NCBI RefSeq assembly: GCF_000372745.1
Contig: NZ_KB889682.1
Coordinates: forward strand, 40,590 to 104,589
Direction of reading: 5' to 3'
Origin: Embleya scabrispora DSM 41855
GTDB lineage: Bacteria > Actinomycetota > Actinomycetes > Streptomycetales > Streptomycetaceae
Length of the DNA: 64,000 nt
Shown here: positions 1-8,137 of the stretch, one piece after another
How positions within the stretch are numbered: position 1 is the stretch's first letter
Layout: each line of letters opens with the position of its first letter
Position numbers and translations under genes: made by a program
Notes under the pieces: generated by a model
Told to the model about the DNA's origin: nothing
The model's database searches: none
The model's input: only the letters and a program-made list of their open reading frames with translations

Positions 1-818
1 TCCACGTAGCCGCGGGTCTCTTCCGGAATCTCGTGGACGGCTGCTTCTTCCGGGGACAGCAGCGCCGATGAGGTCTGCCTGGATCTCGCGACGTCGGTCG
101 GGCGGGCCAGGCGTGCGGCCTCCACCTCCGTGTCCGCTACGACCGTCTCGACCGCGACCATCACGTAGGGCCGGTCCGCCCACCGTGATGGCGTGAACAG
201 TTCCCGATAACGTACTGCCGTGGCGATTGTCCGGTCCGGGCGGATGTGGTGCGCCAGCGCGATCGGCAGTCCCAGTCGTGCCGCCAGTTCCGCACTGGCC
301 GGGCTGGACGCCAGCAGCCACGGGCGGGTGCCGCCCTTGTCCGGTTGCCGGCCCGCGATCAGCTGCACGCCGCCTTCGCCGGAAAGGTAACGCAGCACCG
401 CGGCCACGTCTTCGCCGTACTCCAGGTCCGTGCTCGGTTCGCCGCCTCGGCGCAGCGCCCGCACGATCGACTGGTCGAAGGTACCCGGTCCGCGGCCCAT
501 GCCCATGTCAATGCGATCCGGGTGCAGCGTCGCCAGTGTGGCGAACTGTTCCGCGAGTGCCAGTGGCGCATGGTTGGGTGCCAGAACGCCGCCGGACCCG
601 AGTCGAATCCTGCTGGTCCGTGCTGCGAAGTGCGCGATCAGAACCGCCGGTACCACGCTCGCGGAAAGGTCGGTTCCGTGATGCTCGGCGAACCAGATAC
701 GCCGGTATCCGAGGTCGTCCAGACGAATCACGGTTCGGCTGGTCGCGCCGAGCGACTCGGCGGCGGTGCGTCCCTGCTCCGCGATCACGAGATCCAACGC
801 GGACAGTGGGATCGGCAT
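1..818 (-). CDS. LLM-class flavin-dependent oxidoreductase, MsnO8-like (3' end outside window)
   Basis: Luciferase-like (LLM) TIM-barrel monooxygenase that would use reduced flavin to oxidise a small organic substrate; the substrate is unknown. About 272 residues are visible and the C-terminus runs off the left edge. Reading from ATG 818, the protein shows IWFAEHH near residue 33, SGGVLAPNHAPLALAEQ and DMGMGRGPG, which mark the LLM family and its MsnO8 subgroup. Start 818 is preferred because GAGGA lies about 8 nt upstream; an in-frame ATG at 833 has a poorly placed SD. The next genes leftward cannot be seen. The family call is firm, the reaction is not. Confidence 0.85.
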   Translation of the reverse strand, partial: MPIPLSALDLVIAEQGRTAAESLGATSRTVIRLDDLGYRRIWFAEHHGTDLSASVVPAVLIAHFAARTSRIRLGSGGVLAPNHAPLALAEQFATLATLHPDRIDMGMGRGPGTFDQSIVRALRRGGEPSTDLEYGEDVAAVLRYLSGEGGVQLIAGRQPDKGGTRPWLLASSPASAELAARLGLPIALAHHIRPDRTIATAVRYRELFTPSRWADRPYVMVAVETVVADTEVEAARLARPTDVARSRQTSSALLSPEEAAVHEIPEETRGYV

Positions 819-870
819 GAAGTGAGTCCTCATTTCCTGGTGATCGGCTCGGGGTGTTGTCGGATGGTGG

Positions 871-910
871 GTCCGGTCCGGTCCGGTCCGGTCCGGTTCC
901 GGTTCCGGTG
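871..910. repeat. Short tandem repeat (GTCCG)n
   Basis: Five perfect head-to-tail copies of GTCCG (871-895) run into two GTTCCG-like copies, just upstream of the LLM gene start. It lies in a 220-nt spacer with no gene. It may be a slippage-prone microsatellite; no function is visible. Confidence 0.7.
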
Positions 911-1038
911 AGACGGTTGTCGATCAGGGCCGGGCGACGTCGGATGTGCCGTCGTGCCGGCGAGCAGGTTCGTTCGTGTCCTTCCCGGCGGTCCCACCGC
1001 CCGCCGGCGTCGAGCCCCCGCCAATGCGGTGGTTGCCG

Positions 1039-1482
1039 CTATGCGGGGATGTCGAAGCCGAGCATGTCGAGTGCGGCCTCCGCGGCCTGCCGGTCCTGTT
1101 CGTAGCTGCCGCCGGAGACGCCGAGTCCGCCGACGACGGTGCCGCTTTCGATGATCGGGTAGCCGCCGCCCACGGCCATCAGCCGGGGGTGGTGCGCGAG
1201 GGGCGCGACGTGGGGGTCGGTGACGTAGGAGTTCCACACATGGGTGGCGACGCGATAGGACACGGCTGTCCATGCCTTGTCGACCGCCACCTCGGCGGCC
1301 AGGAACGGCGCGTCATCGGTGCGCTCGAACGCCTTGAGATGACCTCCGGTGTCGGTGACCGCAACCGCGACCGGGAAGCTGATCTCATCGGCGGTGGCGA
1401 GCACTGCTTCGATCAGCGCGGAGGCCGCGGAGCGGGTGATGGTGGGAGCGGACTGTGACTTCGCCTGCGTTCGACGGGTCAT
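1039..1482 (-). CDS. GlcG/HbpS-family protein (DUF336)
   Basis: Small protein of 147 residues of the GlcG/HbpS family. Members bind haem or cobalamin-like ligands, or accompany oxidative catabolic enzymes; no catalytic role is firmly known. Typical family features are ALIEAVLATADEISFPVAVAV near the N-terminus, DTGGHLKAFERTDDAPFLA, KAWTAVSYR, and the glycine-rich VGGGYPII followed by GGLGVSGG near the C-terminus. ATG 1482 is chosen because AGAAGG lies 7 nt upstream; the longer open frame upstream is low-complexity and unlikely to be coding. It sits in the same direction as the NIPSNAP gene upstream. Confidence 0.85.
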   Translation of the reverse strand: MTRRTQAKSQSAPTITRSAASALIEAVLATADEISFPVAVAVTDTGGHLKAFERTDDAPFLAAEVAVDKAWTAVSYRVATHVWNSYVTDPHVAPLAHHPRLMAVGGGYPIIESGTVVGGLGVSGGSYEQDRQAAEAALDMLGFDIPA

Positions 1483-1570
1483 CGGTGCCTTCTTGCGAGA
1501 CGGATGAGGTTGGGGGTGATTTGTTGTGCAGGGGTGTTCGTGGTGTTCGTGGAGGGGGTTCGAGGACGCG

Positions 1571-1891
1571 TCAGCCCGGGGCGAAGCAGGGCGTCGGGGC
1601 CGCGCGGGTGACCACGGACTTCTCAAGGATCAACAGGTCCTTCACAACCGGTTCGATCACGTCGTTCCAGAGGTCGCTGTCGTAGACGGCGGCGTACAAC
1701 TCGACGCGCTGCACCTCGTTGTCGAACCGCCGGATCCAGATGTAGCCGTCCGGGTCCTCCTCGTCGGTGAAGGACGCGGTGACCATCATTCCCTTCGAGG
1801 TCTGGAACGGGATCACGACCTGTTCCATGTAGCGGACCCATTCGTCCCGGCGTCCGGGTCGGGTCTGGTAGCGGCGGAGCTCGTAGAACAC
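1571..1891 (-). CDS. NIPSNAP-family protein
   Basis: A 106-residue NIPSNAP-type protein, a dimeric ferredoxin-like alpha/beta barrel fold. It opens with FYELRRYQTRPGRRDEW, the family's usual first strand (xYELRxYxxxPG), and has the later IRRFDNEVQR segment. Function in bacteria is unclear; such proteins are often found beside oxidoreductases, as here. The start is GTG 1891 with GGGAGGA about 9 nt upstream. Same strand as the GlcG-like gene, so the two may be co-transcribed. Confidence 0.8.
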   Translation of the reverse strand: MFYELRRYQTRPGRRDEWVRYMEQVVIPFQTSKGMMVTASFTDEEDPDGYIWIRRFDNEVQRVELYAAVYDSDLWNDVIEPVVKDLLILEKSVVTRAAPTPCFAPG

Positions 1892-2057
1892 GACGGGGTC
1901 TCCTCCCTGATCGCCGACCAGCGTCGGCAGGCGTCACCGGGACGCGGCTGCGCCCCGGTGGTTGCCGGACGTTCGGAGCCGGGCGGCGTGGCCCGGTCGA
2001 GGCCGGCCGGTCGTGCGCCCGGCGAAGGTGGTGGTGCGGATGCCGGCAAGGGCTGCG

Positions 2058-3026
2058 TCAGGAGGCGACGCGCAGGACGAGCTTGCCGCGGGTACGGTCG
2101 GTTTCGCCGCGGGCGTGGGCCCGGGCGACCTGCTCCAGCGCGAAGACCGCCTCGACCTCGACGGTCACCACGCCGGCATCGATGAGCTCGGCGATTCGGG
2201 TCAGGGCCGGGCCGTCGGGTTCGACCAGGAAGGCGCTCGCGCGCATCCCGCGCGAACGAGCAGCCTCGGCCAGCTCGGCCGAGACCCCGGCGGGGATCGC
2301 CACGAGCAGGCCACCGGGGCGCAGCACGTCGAGCGATCGGGTGCTGGTGCGGTCGTGATCGTCACCGACCAGGTCGATGACCACATCGACGTCGCGGGCG
2401 GCGTCCTCGAAGCGGACGGCGGTGTAGTCGACGAGTTCGTCCGCGCCGAGTTTGGTCAGCCAGTCGTGGCGGCCACTGCTCGCGGTGCCGATGACGTGCG
2501 CGCCCAGGTGCTTGGCGAACTGGACCGCGAAGTGCCCCACCCCACCCGCCGCCGCGTGGATCAGTACCCGTTGGCCGGCGCGGAGCCCCGCGGTGTCCAC
2601 CAGCGCCTGCCACGCGGTAAGGGCGGCCAGGGGAACGGCGGCGGCCTGTTCGTGGGTGAGACCGGCGGGCTTGCGGGCGAACTGGCGCGCCGGTGCGGTG
2701 ACGTACTCGGCGTAGCCGCCGCCCGCGCGGGGGAACCACGGCATCCCGAAGACCTCGTCACCGGGCTCGAAGATGGTCACCCCGAAGCCGGTCTCCTCCA
2801 CCACCCCGGAGACGTCCCAGCCCAGAATGAACGGCGGCTCGCCCAGTACCCCGGCCATACCCGTGCCGGAACGCGTCTTCCAGTCCACCGGGTTGATCCC
2901 GGCGGCGTGCACCCGCACCAGGACCTCGGTCGGGAGGGGCACAGGCCGGGGCACCTGCTCCACCCGCAGCATTTCCGGACCGCCGAAATCGTTCTGGATC
3001 ACCGCGCGCATCAATGTTGCGGACAT
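2058..3026 (-). CDS. NADP-dependent MDR oxidoreductase (quinone oxidoreductase-like)
   Basis: A 322-residue medium-chain dehydrogenase/reductase lacking the structural zinc cysteines, of the quinone-oxidoreductase / enoyl-reductase kind. The N-terminal GroES-like domain has VRVHAAGINPVDWKTRSG and GWDVSGVVEE. The Rossmann domain carries LIHAAAGGVGHFAVQFAK, the AxxGGVG nucleotide-binding motif. ATG 3026 has GGAG at good spacing. It is divergent from an HxlR regulator 140 bp away, a layout typical of electrophile- or quinone-responsive detoxification pairs, so the regulator probably controls it. The substrate is unknown. Confidence 0.87.
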   Translation of the reverse strand: MSATLMRAVIQNDFGGPEMLRVEQVPRPVPLPTEVLVRVHAAGINPVDWKTRSGTGMAGVLGEPPFILGWDVSGVVEETGFGVTIFEPGDEVFGMPWFPRAGGGYAEYVTAPARQFARKPAGLTHEQAAAVPLAALTAWQALVDTAGLRAGQRVLIHAAAGGVGHFAVQFAKHLGAHVIGTASSGRHDWLTKLGADELVDYTAVRFEDAARDVDVVIDLVGDDHDRTSTRSLDVLRPGGLLVAIPAGVSAELAEAARSRGMRASAFLVEPDGPALTRIAELIDAGVVTVEVEAVFALEQVARAHARGETDRTRGKLVLRVAS

Positions 3027-3108
3027 GCGTCAACTCCGAGTGGGTGGAACGGCGGGAGGTCGCTCGTGCGGCCTCCCGTTGATGCTGACGACCGTATCCA
3101 CGCGCATA

Positions 3109-3130
3109 TAGTTACCCGCAAGGTTCACTA
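3109..3130. promoter_or_regulatory. Candidate HxlR operator in divergent promoter
   Basis: Imperfect inverted repeat TAGTTACC-CGCAA-GGTTCACTA between the divergent MDR oxidoreductase and HxlR genes. The right arm read in reverse is TAGTGAACC, so the arms differ by an insertion and one change. HxlR proteins commonly bind such palindromes beside their own gene. Confidence 0.45.
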
Positions 3131-3166
3131 CTTCCCTCTGGGAAGCAACCAGGCGAGGAGCGGTTC

Positions 3167-3580
3167 ATGGCCATGGAGTGTGCAACAGGCCGACACGGCG
3201 ACCACGACGTCTACGCCGCCCAGTGCCCCTGCCGCGCGATGCTGGACCTGCTCGCCAACAAGTGGTCGGCGCTGGTCATCGGCGCACTCGAACAGGGCTC
3301 GCAACGCTTCGGATGGCTCCAGCGGCGCCTCCAGGGCATCAGCCCCAAAGTCCTCACCCAGACCCTGCGCCGCCTGGAGGACTCCGGCATCCTCACCCGC
3401 ACCGTCTACCCCGCCGTACCCCTGCATGTGGAATACGCCCTCACCGATCTGGGCCACAGCGCCGCCGTCCCCCTCGGCCTGCTGCGCACCTGGGTCGAAG
3501 AGAACCTCGACAACACCAGTACAAGCCCGTGCCGGCCCCGAAACCCGACGGGTCCGGAAACCACACCCACAAGCTCGTGA
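3167..3580 (+). CDS. HxlR-family transcriptional regulator
   Basis: A 137-residue winged-helix regulator. CPCRAMLDLLANKWSALVI is the classic HxlR signature, with the redox-sensing Cys just before the first helix. It continues with RFGWLQRRLQGISPKVLTQ and TLRRLEDSGILTRT for the recognition helix and wing. ATG 3167 follows AGGAG by 6 nt; a second ATG six bases on is also possible. It probably senses a thiol-reactive electrophile and controls the divergent reductase. The C-terminal tail after residue 120 is low-complexity (Ser/Thr/Pro-rich). Confidence 0.9.
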   Translation: MAMECATGRHGDHDVYAAQCPCRAMLDLLANKWSALVIGALEQGSQRFGWLQRRLQGISPKVLTQTLRRLEDSGILTRTVYPAVPLHVEYALTDLGHSAAVPLGLLRTWVEENLDNTSTSPCRPRNPTGPETTPTSS

Positions 3581-3581
3581 G

Positions 3582-3614
3582 CCGGGACCGCCCCGTTTGC
3601 CGGGGTCGGACCGG
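3582..3614. terminator. GC-rich hairpin between convergent genes
   Basis: CCCCG-TTTGC-CGGGG forms a core hairpin, extended by outer CCGG/CCGG pairing with mismatches. It lies directly after the HxlR stop codon, between that gene and the convergent aldo/keto reductase. There is no T-run, as is usual in high-GC actinomycetes. Beside it is a small GGTCGGACC duplication (3605-3629). Confidence 0.45.
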
Positions 3615-3772
3615 TCGGACCGGTCGGATACACGCTGAGGCGGCAGGAATCCGAGCGCGTTCACCCGTGCACGACTGAGAAGGCAACTCGGCTTGCCAAA
3701 ACGGCCGAAGGCACACCTCCGACGACTCGGACTTGTGGCCCCATGCCAGTCCTGGCAATGCCGAAGCCGTCG

Positions 3773-4825
3773 TCACGGTGGCGACTGTCGGTGCGCTGCC
3801 CGGGTTTCCGTGGTGCGTCGGCGGAGTTCCGGCTGCGCGAGCGCCGGTGGGACGTAGGCGACGTCGACGGGTCCGACGTCGGTTCCCGGCGGCACGATCT
3901 CGTCGATGCGGTCGAGCAGGTCGTCGTCGAGGAGCGTGTCCGCGCCCGCGAGCAGGTCGTCGAGCTGGTCGGGTGTGCGTGGGCCGATGATCGCCGAGGT
4001 GACCGCAGGGTGGGCGGTCACGAACGCCAGGGCGAGGTGGGGCAGCGACAGTCCGGCCTGCTCGGCGATCCGGGCGAGTGCTTCGACGGCGTCGAGCTTG
4101 CGTTCGTCGGTCATGTGCCGCCGTGCCCAGTGCAGGCGCCCGGCCGAGGCCGTTTCCGCGCTGCCCTTGCGGAGGCGACCGGCGAGCAGGCCCATCGCCA
4201 GCGGGCTCCACACCAGGACACCCAGCCCGTAGCGCTCGCAGACCGGCAGGATCTCGCGTTCGATCCCGCGGTTGAGGATCGAGTAGTGCGGCTGTTCGGA
4301 GCGGAAGCGGGCGAGCCCGCGCTGTTCGGCCACCCATTGGGCTTCGACGATGTCCGAGGCGGGCAGGTTGGAGTGGCCGATCGCACGGATCTTGCCCGCG
4401 CGCAGCAGGTCGGTCAGCGCGCCGAGGGTCTCCTCGACGTCGGTGCCGGGCTCGGGGTGGTGGGCCTGGTAGAGGTCGATGTGGTCGACACCCAGGCGGC
4501 GCAGCGACCCTTCGACGGCGGAAACGATCCACCGGCGGGAGTTGCCGCGCCGGTTGGGGTCGGATCCCATCGGGCCGTTGAATTTCGTGGCCAGGACGAC
4601 GTCGTCGCGGCGGCCGCGCAGGGCCTTCCCGACGATCTTCTCGGCTTCACCATCGCCGCCGTAGACGTCGGCGGTGTCGATGACGTTGATGCCGCCATCG
4701 AGGGCGCGGTGGACGATGCGGACGCAGTCGTCGGGGTCGGGGTTGCCGTACGGGCCGAACATCATCGTGCCCAGGGTGTAGGCGCTGACCTGGATGCCGG
4801 TACGGCCGAGCGGACGGGTTCGCAT
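3773..4825 (-). CDS. Aldo/keto reductase
   Basis: A 350-residue NADPH-dependent aldo/keto reductase of the AKR11/AKR12-like group. It begins with MRTRPLGRTGIQVSAYTLG, has DTADVYGGDGEAEKIVGKAL with the catalytic Asp and Tyr, VLATKFNG with the catalytic Lys, and DHIDLYQAHHPEP with the histidine tetrad member. The C-terminal IIGPRTPDQL segment is the usual NADP 2'-phosphate loop. ATG 4825 is preferred, with GGGAG about 6 nt upstream. The VOC protein gene lies directly upstream on the same strand (57 nt gap), suggesting co-transcription. Confidence 0.92.
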   Translation of the reverse strand: MRTRPLGRTGIQVSAYTLGTMMFGPYGNPDPDDCVRIVHRALDGGINVIDTADVYGGDGEAEKIVGKALRGRRDDVVLATKFNGPMGSDPNRRGNSRRWIVSAVEGSLRRLGVDHIDLYQAHHPEPGTDVEETLGALTDLLRAGKIRAIGHSNLPASDIVEAQWVAEQRGLARFRSEQPHYSILNRGIEREILPVCERYGLGVLVWSPLAMGLLAGRLRKGSAETASAGRLHWARRHMTDERKLDAVEALARIAEQAGLSLPHLALAFVTAHPAVTSAIIGPRTPDQLDDLLAGADTLLDDDLLDRIDEIVPPGTDVGPVDVAYVPPALAQPELRRRTTETRAAHRQSPP

Positions 4826-4882
4826 GGGTTTCTCCCGGGGTGGAGGTGTGCGGCCGGTCCGGCCGCACACCTCGCGGAACGG

Positions 4883-5350
4883 TCAGGCCTGGGTGTACTC
4901 GGCCGCGACGTCGACGATCCAGGTGACGCCGAAGCGGTCGGCCAGCATCCCGAAGGCAGGCGCCCACTGGGCGGGACCGAACGCCTCGATCACGGTCGCG
5001 CCCTTGGCGAGGCCCTCCCACACGGGGGTGACCTCGTCGACGCTGTCGCCGCGGACGGACAGGAAGAACGGTTCCCGGGTGATCGTGGTGCCGTTTTCCC
5101 GACGTGTGGTGGGCGTGCCAGGGGCGGCCGGCGTGTGCTCGCCGGGTACGTCGTAGGCCATGACCCGGAAGCCGTTGTCGGCGACGACCTGGCCGAATAC
5201 GACGTTCGTCGCGCCGGGCAGTTCGGCGGGCATTCCGAAGTCGGCGTAGGTGGCGACGGTGAGCCGGCCGCCGAAGACCGACTGGTAGAACTCCAGGGCT
5301 TCGCGGGCCTGGCCGTGGAAGTTCAGGTGCGTGACAGCGTTGAGCGACAT
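4883..5350 (-). CDS. VOC-family protein, PhnB/3-demethylubiquinone-methyltransferase-like
   Basis: A 155-residue vicinal-oxygen-chelate fold protein of the PhnB-like type. HLNFHGQAREALEFYQSVFGG is the standard opening, and it ends in FGMLADRFGVTWIVD, also standard. These proteins are often metal-binding lyases or resistance proteins, but this subgroup has no assigned reaction. The start at ATG 5350 (MSLNAV) matches the family; a longer form from 5368 is possible. It is divergent from a WYL-domain regulator, which may control it and the reductase gene downstream. Confidence 0.85.
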   Translation of the reverse strand: MSLNAVTHLNFHGQAREALEFYQSVFGGRLTVATYADFGMPAELPGATNVVFGQVVADNGFRVMAYDVPGEHTPAAPGTPTTRRENGTTITREPFFLSVRGDSVDEVTPVWEGLAKGATVIEAFGPAQWAPAFGMLADRFGVTWIVDVAAEYTQA

Positions 5351-5463
5351 CGTGTTCCGGTCCTTCACGAGTGATTTCCGGTGCCGGAGGTTTCCGGCGA
5401 CGGGACCGACGATGTCGGCAGTACAGGTCAGGGAACGTCCGCTACTTGTGGCATGGTGAAAAC

Positions 5464-6453
5464 GTGCCGATCGCCTCCTCGACGACGACCTCCAGCCGGC
5501 TGCTGGCGCTGCTGTCCATGCTGCAGGCCCGCCGCGACTGGCCGGGCGGCCTGCTCGCCGAGCGGCTGGGCGTCAGCGAACGAACCGTGCGCCGCGACGT
5601 CGACCGGCTGCGCGAGCTGGGGTACCCGGTGCGGGCGATCAAGGGCCCCGACGGCGGCTACCGGCTCGAAGCGGGCAGCCAGGTGCCGCCACTGCTGTTC
5701 GACGAGGAGCAGGCGGTCGCGCTGGCCGTGGCGCTGCGGATCGCCGTCGGGACGGGCGCGGGCATCGAGGAGGCTGCCGCGCGGGCGCTGGCCACCGTGC
5801 GGCAGGTGTTGCCGTTGCGGTTGCGGCAGCGGGTCGACGCCCTCGAGATCAGCGCGGCCGGGCACGGTGTCGATCCGCAGGTCGATACCGGGGTCCTGCT
5901 GACGCTGAGTGCCGCGGTCCGCGCGGGGGAGGAGCTGCGGTTCGACTACCGCTCACCGGGGCGCACCGAGGATGCCGAGCCGCGCCCGCCTCGCCGGGTG
6001 CAGCCACATCACCTGGTGGTGCGGGCCGGGCGCTGGTACGTCGTCGGCTGGGACCCCGACCGCGGCGACTGGCGGACCTTCCGTGTCGACCGGATGACAC
6101 CGCGGGTCCCGACCGGGCCGCGGTTCGTTCCCCGTGAAGTGCCGGGTGGCGACGTGACCGCCTTCCTGTCGGCCCGGTTCAAGGGTTCCGAGAGCGCGGA
6201 CGCCTGGCCCTGCCGTGGCGAGGTGATCCTCGGCCTGCCGGTGGCGGAGGTGGCCCCGTTCGCCGGCGACGGTGGCGTCGAGGAACTCGGCGCCGACCGG
6301 ACCAGGTTGACGACGGGATCCTGGTCCTGGGACGCCCTCGCGGCGGCGTTGGTCCGCTTCGACACCGAGATCGAGGTGTTTGCCCCGCCGGAGCTGCGTG
6401 CGGCGTTCGCGGAGCTGTCGCGTCGCGCCGGCCGCGCCGCAGGGACCGGATAG
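5464..6453 (+). CDS. HTH/WYL-domain transcriptional regulator (YafY/DeoR-like)
   Basis: A 330-residue regulator. The N-terminal winged helix (residues about 8-65) reads SRLLALLSMLQARRDW, LAERLGVSERTVRRDVDRL and ELGYPVRAIKGPDGGYRLE. A central WYL domain has QPHHLVVRAGRWYVVGWDPD followed by WRTFRVDRM. A WCX-type C-terminal domain follows. GTG 5464 is chosen because upstream in-frame codons are not family-like and GGTGAAA precedes it. It is divergent from the VOC gene with about 110 bp between, and this layout recurs for WYL regulators that control VOC genes. Confidence 0.9.
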   Translation: MPIASSTTTSSRLLALLSMLQARRDWPGGLLAERLGVSERTVRRDVDRLRELGYPVRAIKGPDGGYRLEAGSQVPPLLFDEEQAVALAVALRIAVGTGAGIEEAAARALATVRQVLPLRLRQRVDALEISAAGHGVDPQVDTGVLLTLSAAVRAGEELRFDYRSPGRTEDAEPRPPRRVQPHHLVVRAGRWYVVGWDPDRGDWRTFRVDRMTPRVPTGPRFVPREVPGGDVTAFLSARFKGSESADAWPCRGEVILGLPVAEVAPFAGDGGVEELGADRTRLTTGSWSWDALAAALVRFDTEIEVFAPPELRAAFAELSRRAGRAAGTG

Positions 6454-6647
6454 GGCGGCAGGCCACGTGCCGGCGAACTCCACGGCCGCGAGGACCTGCG
6501 GGTGGTTCTGCGGCCCGATCCGCTTGTTCCGCACTCTTCTTGTCCCGCATTCCCATATCCACCCAACGAGGCTGGGAGGGCCGGCGGCGCCGTGCGAACG
6601 GATGAACCGGGGCGAACCTCGACCGTCGTAGCCGGGCGGGGCGGGCC

Positions 6648-6830
6648 TTCAGTGAACGGACGGCCGTCATCGTGGCCGTCTCCGTTGCCGCCGCCGTGTT
6701 TTCCAAGGTCGTGGTGGAGGATCCGATCCGATTCCGGGCCGGCTGGGCGCGCGGTCGGACCGGGGCCGTTGCCCTGGTGGCCACGTTCGCCACGATGGCG
6801 GTCCTGTGGGCGGTGATCCCGGAGCCCCGC
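6648..6830 (+). pseudogene. Remnant of an acyltransferase-3 membrane protein (C-terminal end)
   Basis: One frame encodes TAVIVAVSVAAAVFSKVVVE, then DPIRF and a second hydrophobic stretch GAVALVATFATMAVLWAVIP. Two membrane helices separated by a VVEDPIR-type loop are the usual end of OafA/YrhL acyltransferases (the E-x-P-I motif). Nothing upstream in this frame encodes the remaining eight or so helices, and the frame then dissolves into low-complexity sequence. I read it as a 3' fragment left by deletion. Assignment rests on pattern only. Confidence 0.45.
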
Positions 6831-6981
6831 AGTGGGGCGGGACCCCGTGGACATCACCCAACTCACCATCGCGCGTTGAGGTTTGCGCGACGAGGCCGGC
6901 CGGTCCCGGGCCTCGAGGGCGTGGCGCGCATGCCGCGAGTCGGAGCGCCTCGGCGAGCTGCGGCCGGTCGCCCACGCGGGT

Positions 6982-7797
6982 TCACGATTGCGGGAAGCTG
7001 TAGTGGTAGCCCTGTTCGTCGAACCAGGTCAGGAGCTTTTCGAGAGCCTGGAAGGACTGTTCGCGGTTGCCGCCGCCGTCGTGCATCAAGACGGTGGGTC
7101 CCTTGGCCAGTTGCTGTTGGACGCGGGTGACGATGGCGTCGACTCCGGGGCGCTGGTAGTCGCTCGGGTCGACGTTCCAACCGAGGGGACGCATGCCGTG
7201 GTCGGCGGCGACCCGGCGGCTTTCCGGGGTGAACGCGCCACCGGGTGCGCGGTAGTACCAGATCCGTCGGCCTCCCGACGCCCGGTCGATCATGTCCTTG
7301 GCGTCGAGGATTTCCCGTGTCTGGTAGTCGACCGGTTTCTTGTCCATGCCGGTGTCGTGATGCACCGAGTGGTCGCACAGGCGGTGGCCGGCGTCGACGA
7401 TCCTGCCCAGCAGTTCGGGGTTGGCCTTTGCCGCGGGCCCCAGGACGCAGAACACGGCCTTGGCGTCGTGCTTCCCGAGCAGATCCAGGAAGCGGGGCGT
7501 CCACACGGGGTCCGGGCCGTCGTCGAGGGTGAGGTTGACCGTCTTGCCGCCGTCCTCCGAGTGCCGCGATATCGACGGATCGACCCTGGCGCCCTCCTTG
7601 GGGCGCGGGGCGATCGGCGGTTCGACACCGGCGGCGCCCGGCACCGGGCGGGCCGCCTGGCGGGTGCCGCCGACGGGCCGGTTCGCCGGTGTGTCGGAGG
7701 CGCCGGCGCAACTCGCGAGGGTTGCCGCGGTCACGATGACGGCTATTGCCGTGCCCGCGCCCCTCGCCATGTCGCGGCGACGTATTCCACCCATCAT
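6982..7797 (-). CDS. Polysaccharide deacetylase, NodB-homology lipoprotein
   Basis: A 271-residue carbohydrate esterase family 4 enzyme that would remove N-acetyl groups from peptidoglycan or another exported glycan. The N-terminus is a lipoprotein signal: arginines, a hydrophobic helix, then the lipobox LASC. NodB motifs are present: NLTLDDGPDP (catalytic and metal Asp pair), HSVHH (metal histidines), YYRAPGGAF (motif 3), and LMHDGGGN near the C-terminus (motif 5). ATG 7797 has AGGA about 9 nt upstream; a second ATG follows directly. Divergent from a two-component operon that may sense the envelope. Confidence 0.92.
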   Translation of the reverse strand: MMGGIRRRDMARGAGTAIAVIVTAATLASCAGASDTPANRPVGGTRQAARPVPGAAGVEPPIAPRPKEGARVDPSISRHSEDGGKTVNLTLDDGPDPVWTPRFLDLLGKHDAKAVFCVLGPAAKANPELLGRIVDAGHRLCDHSVHHDTGMDKKPVDYQTREILDAKDMIDRASGGRRIWYYRAPGGAFTPESRRVAADHGMRPLGWNVDPSDYQRPGVDAIVTRVQQQLAKGPTVLMHDGGGNREQSFQALEKLLTWFDEQGYHYSFPQS

Positions 7798-8137
7798 CAC
7801 AGATATTCCTGTCTCGATATCCCGGGTCTTCGTTCGACTGCTCGCCGAGCCAAACACGTTCGGGTATCGAAACCGGAGGCCGTCATCGTCTCGTCACATA
7901 TCGCGCACGGGTCCGTCATCCCGGGACCATACGGTGGTCAACGGCGAGGCTCTGAGCCGTGCGAGCAGGCGCCCACCGCCCGCCGACCGGTTCCGGAGGG
8001 GATCGGCATCGCGAAATCCGTCGTAAAGTCGAACGCCACCGCAGACCGCCGTCCCCGCCTCACCACGACATCGTCGGACGGCCCGGACACGGCCCCCGTA
8101 ATCCGCCGTGACGACTCAGCAGGGAATTGTCACCACC

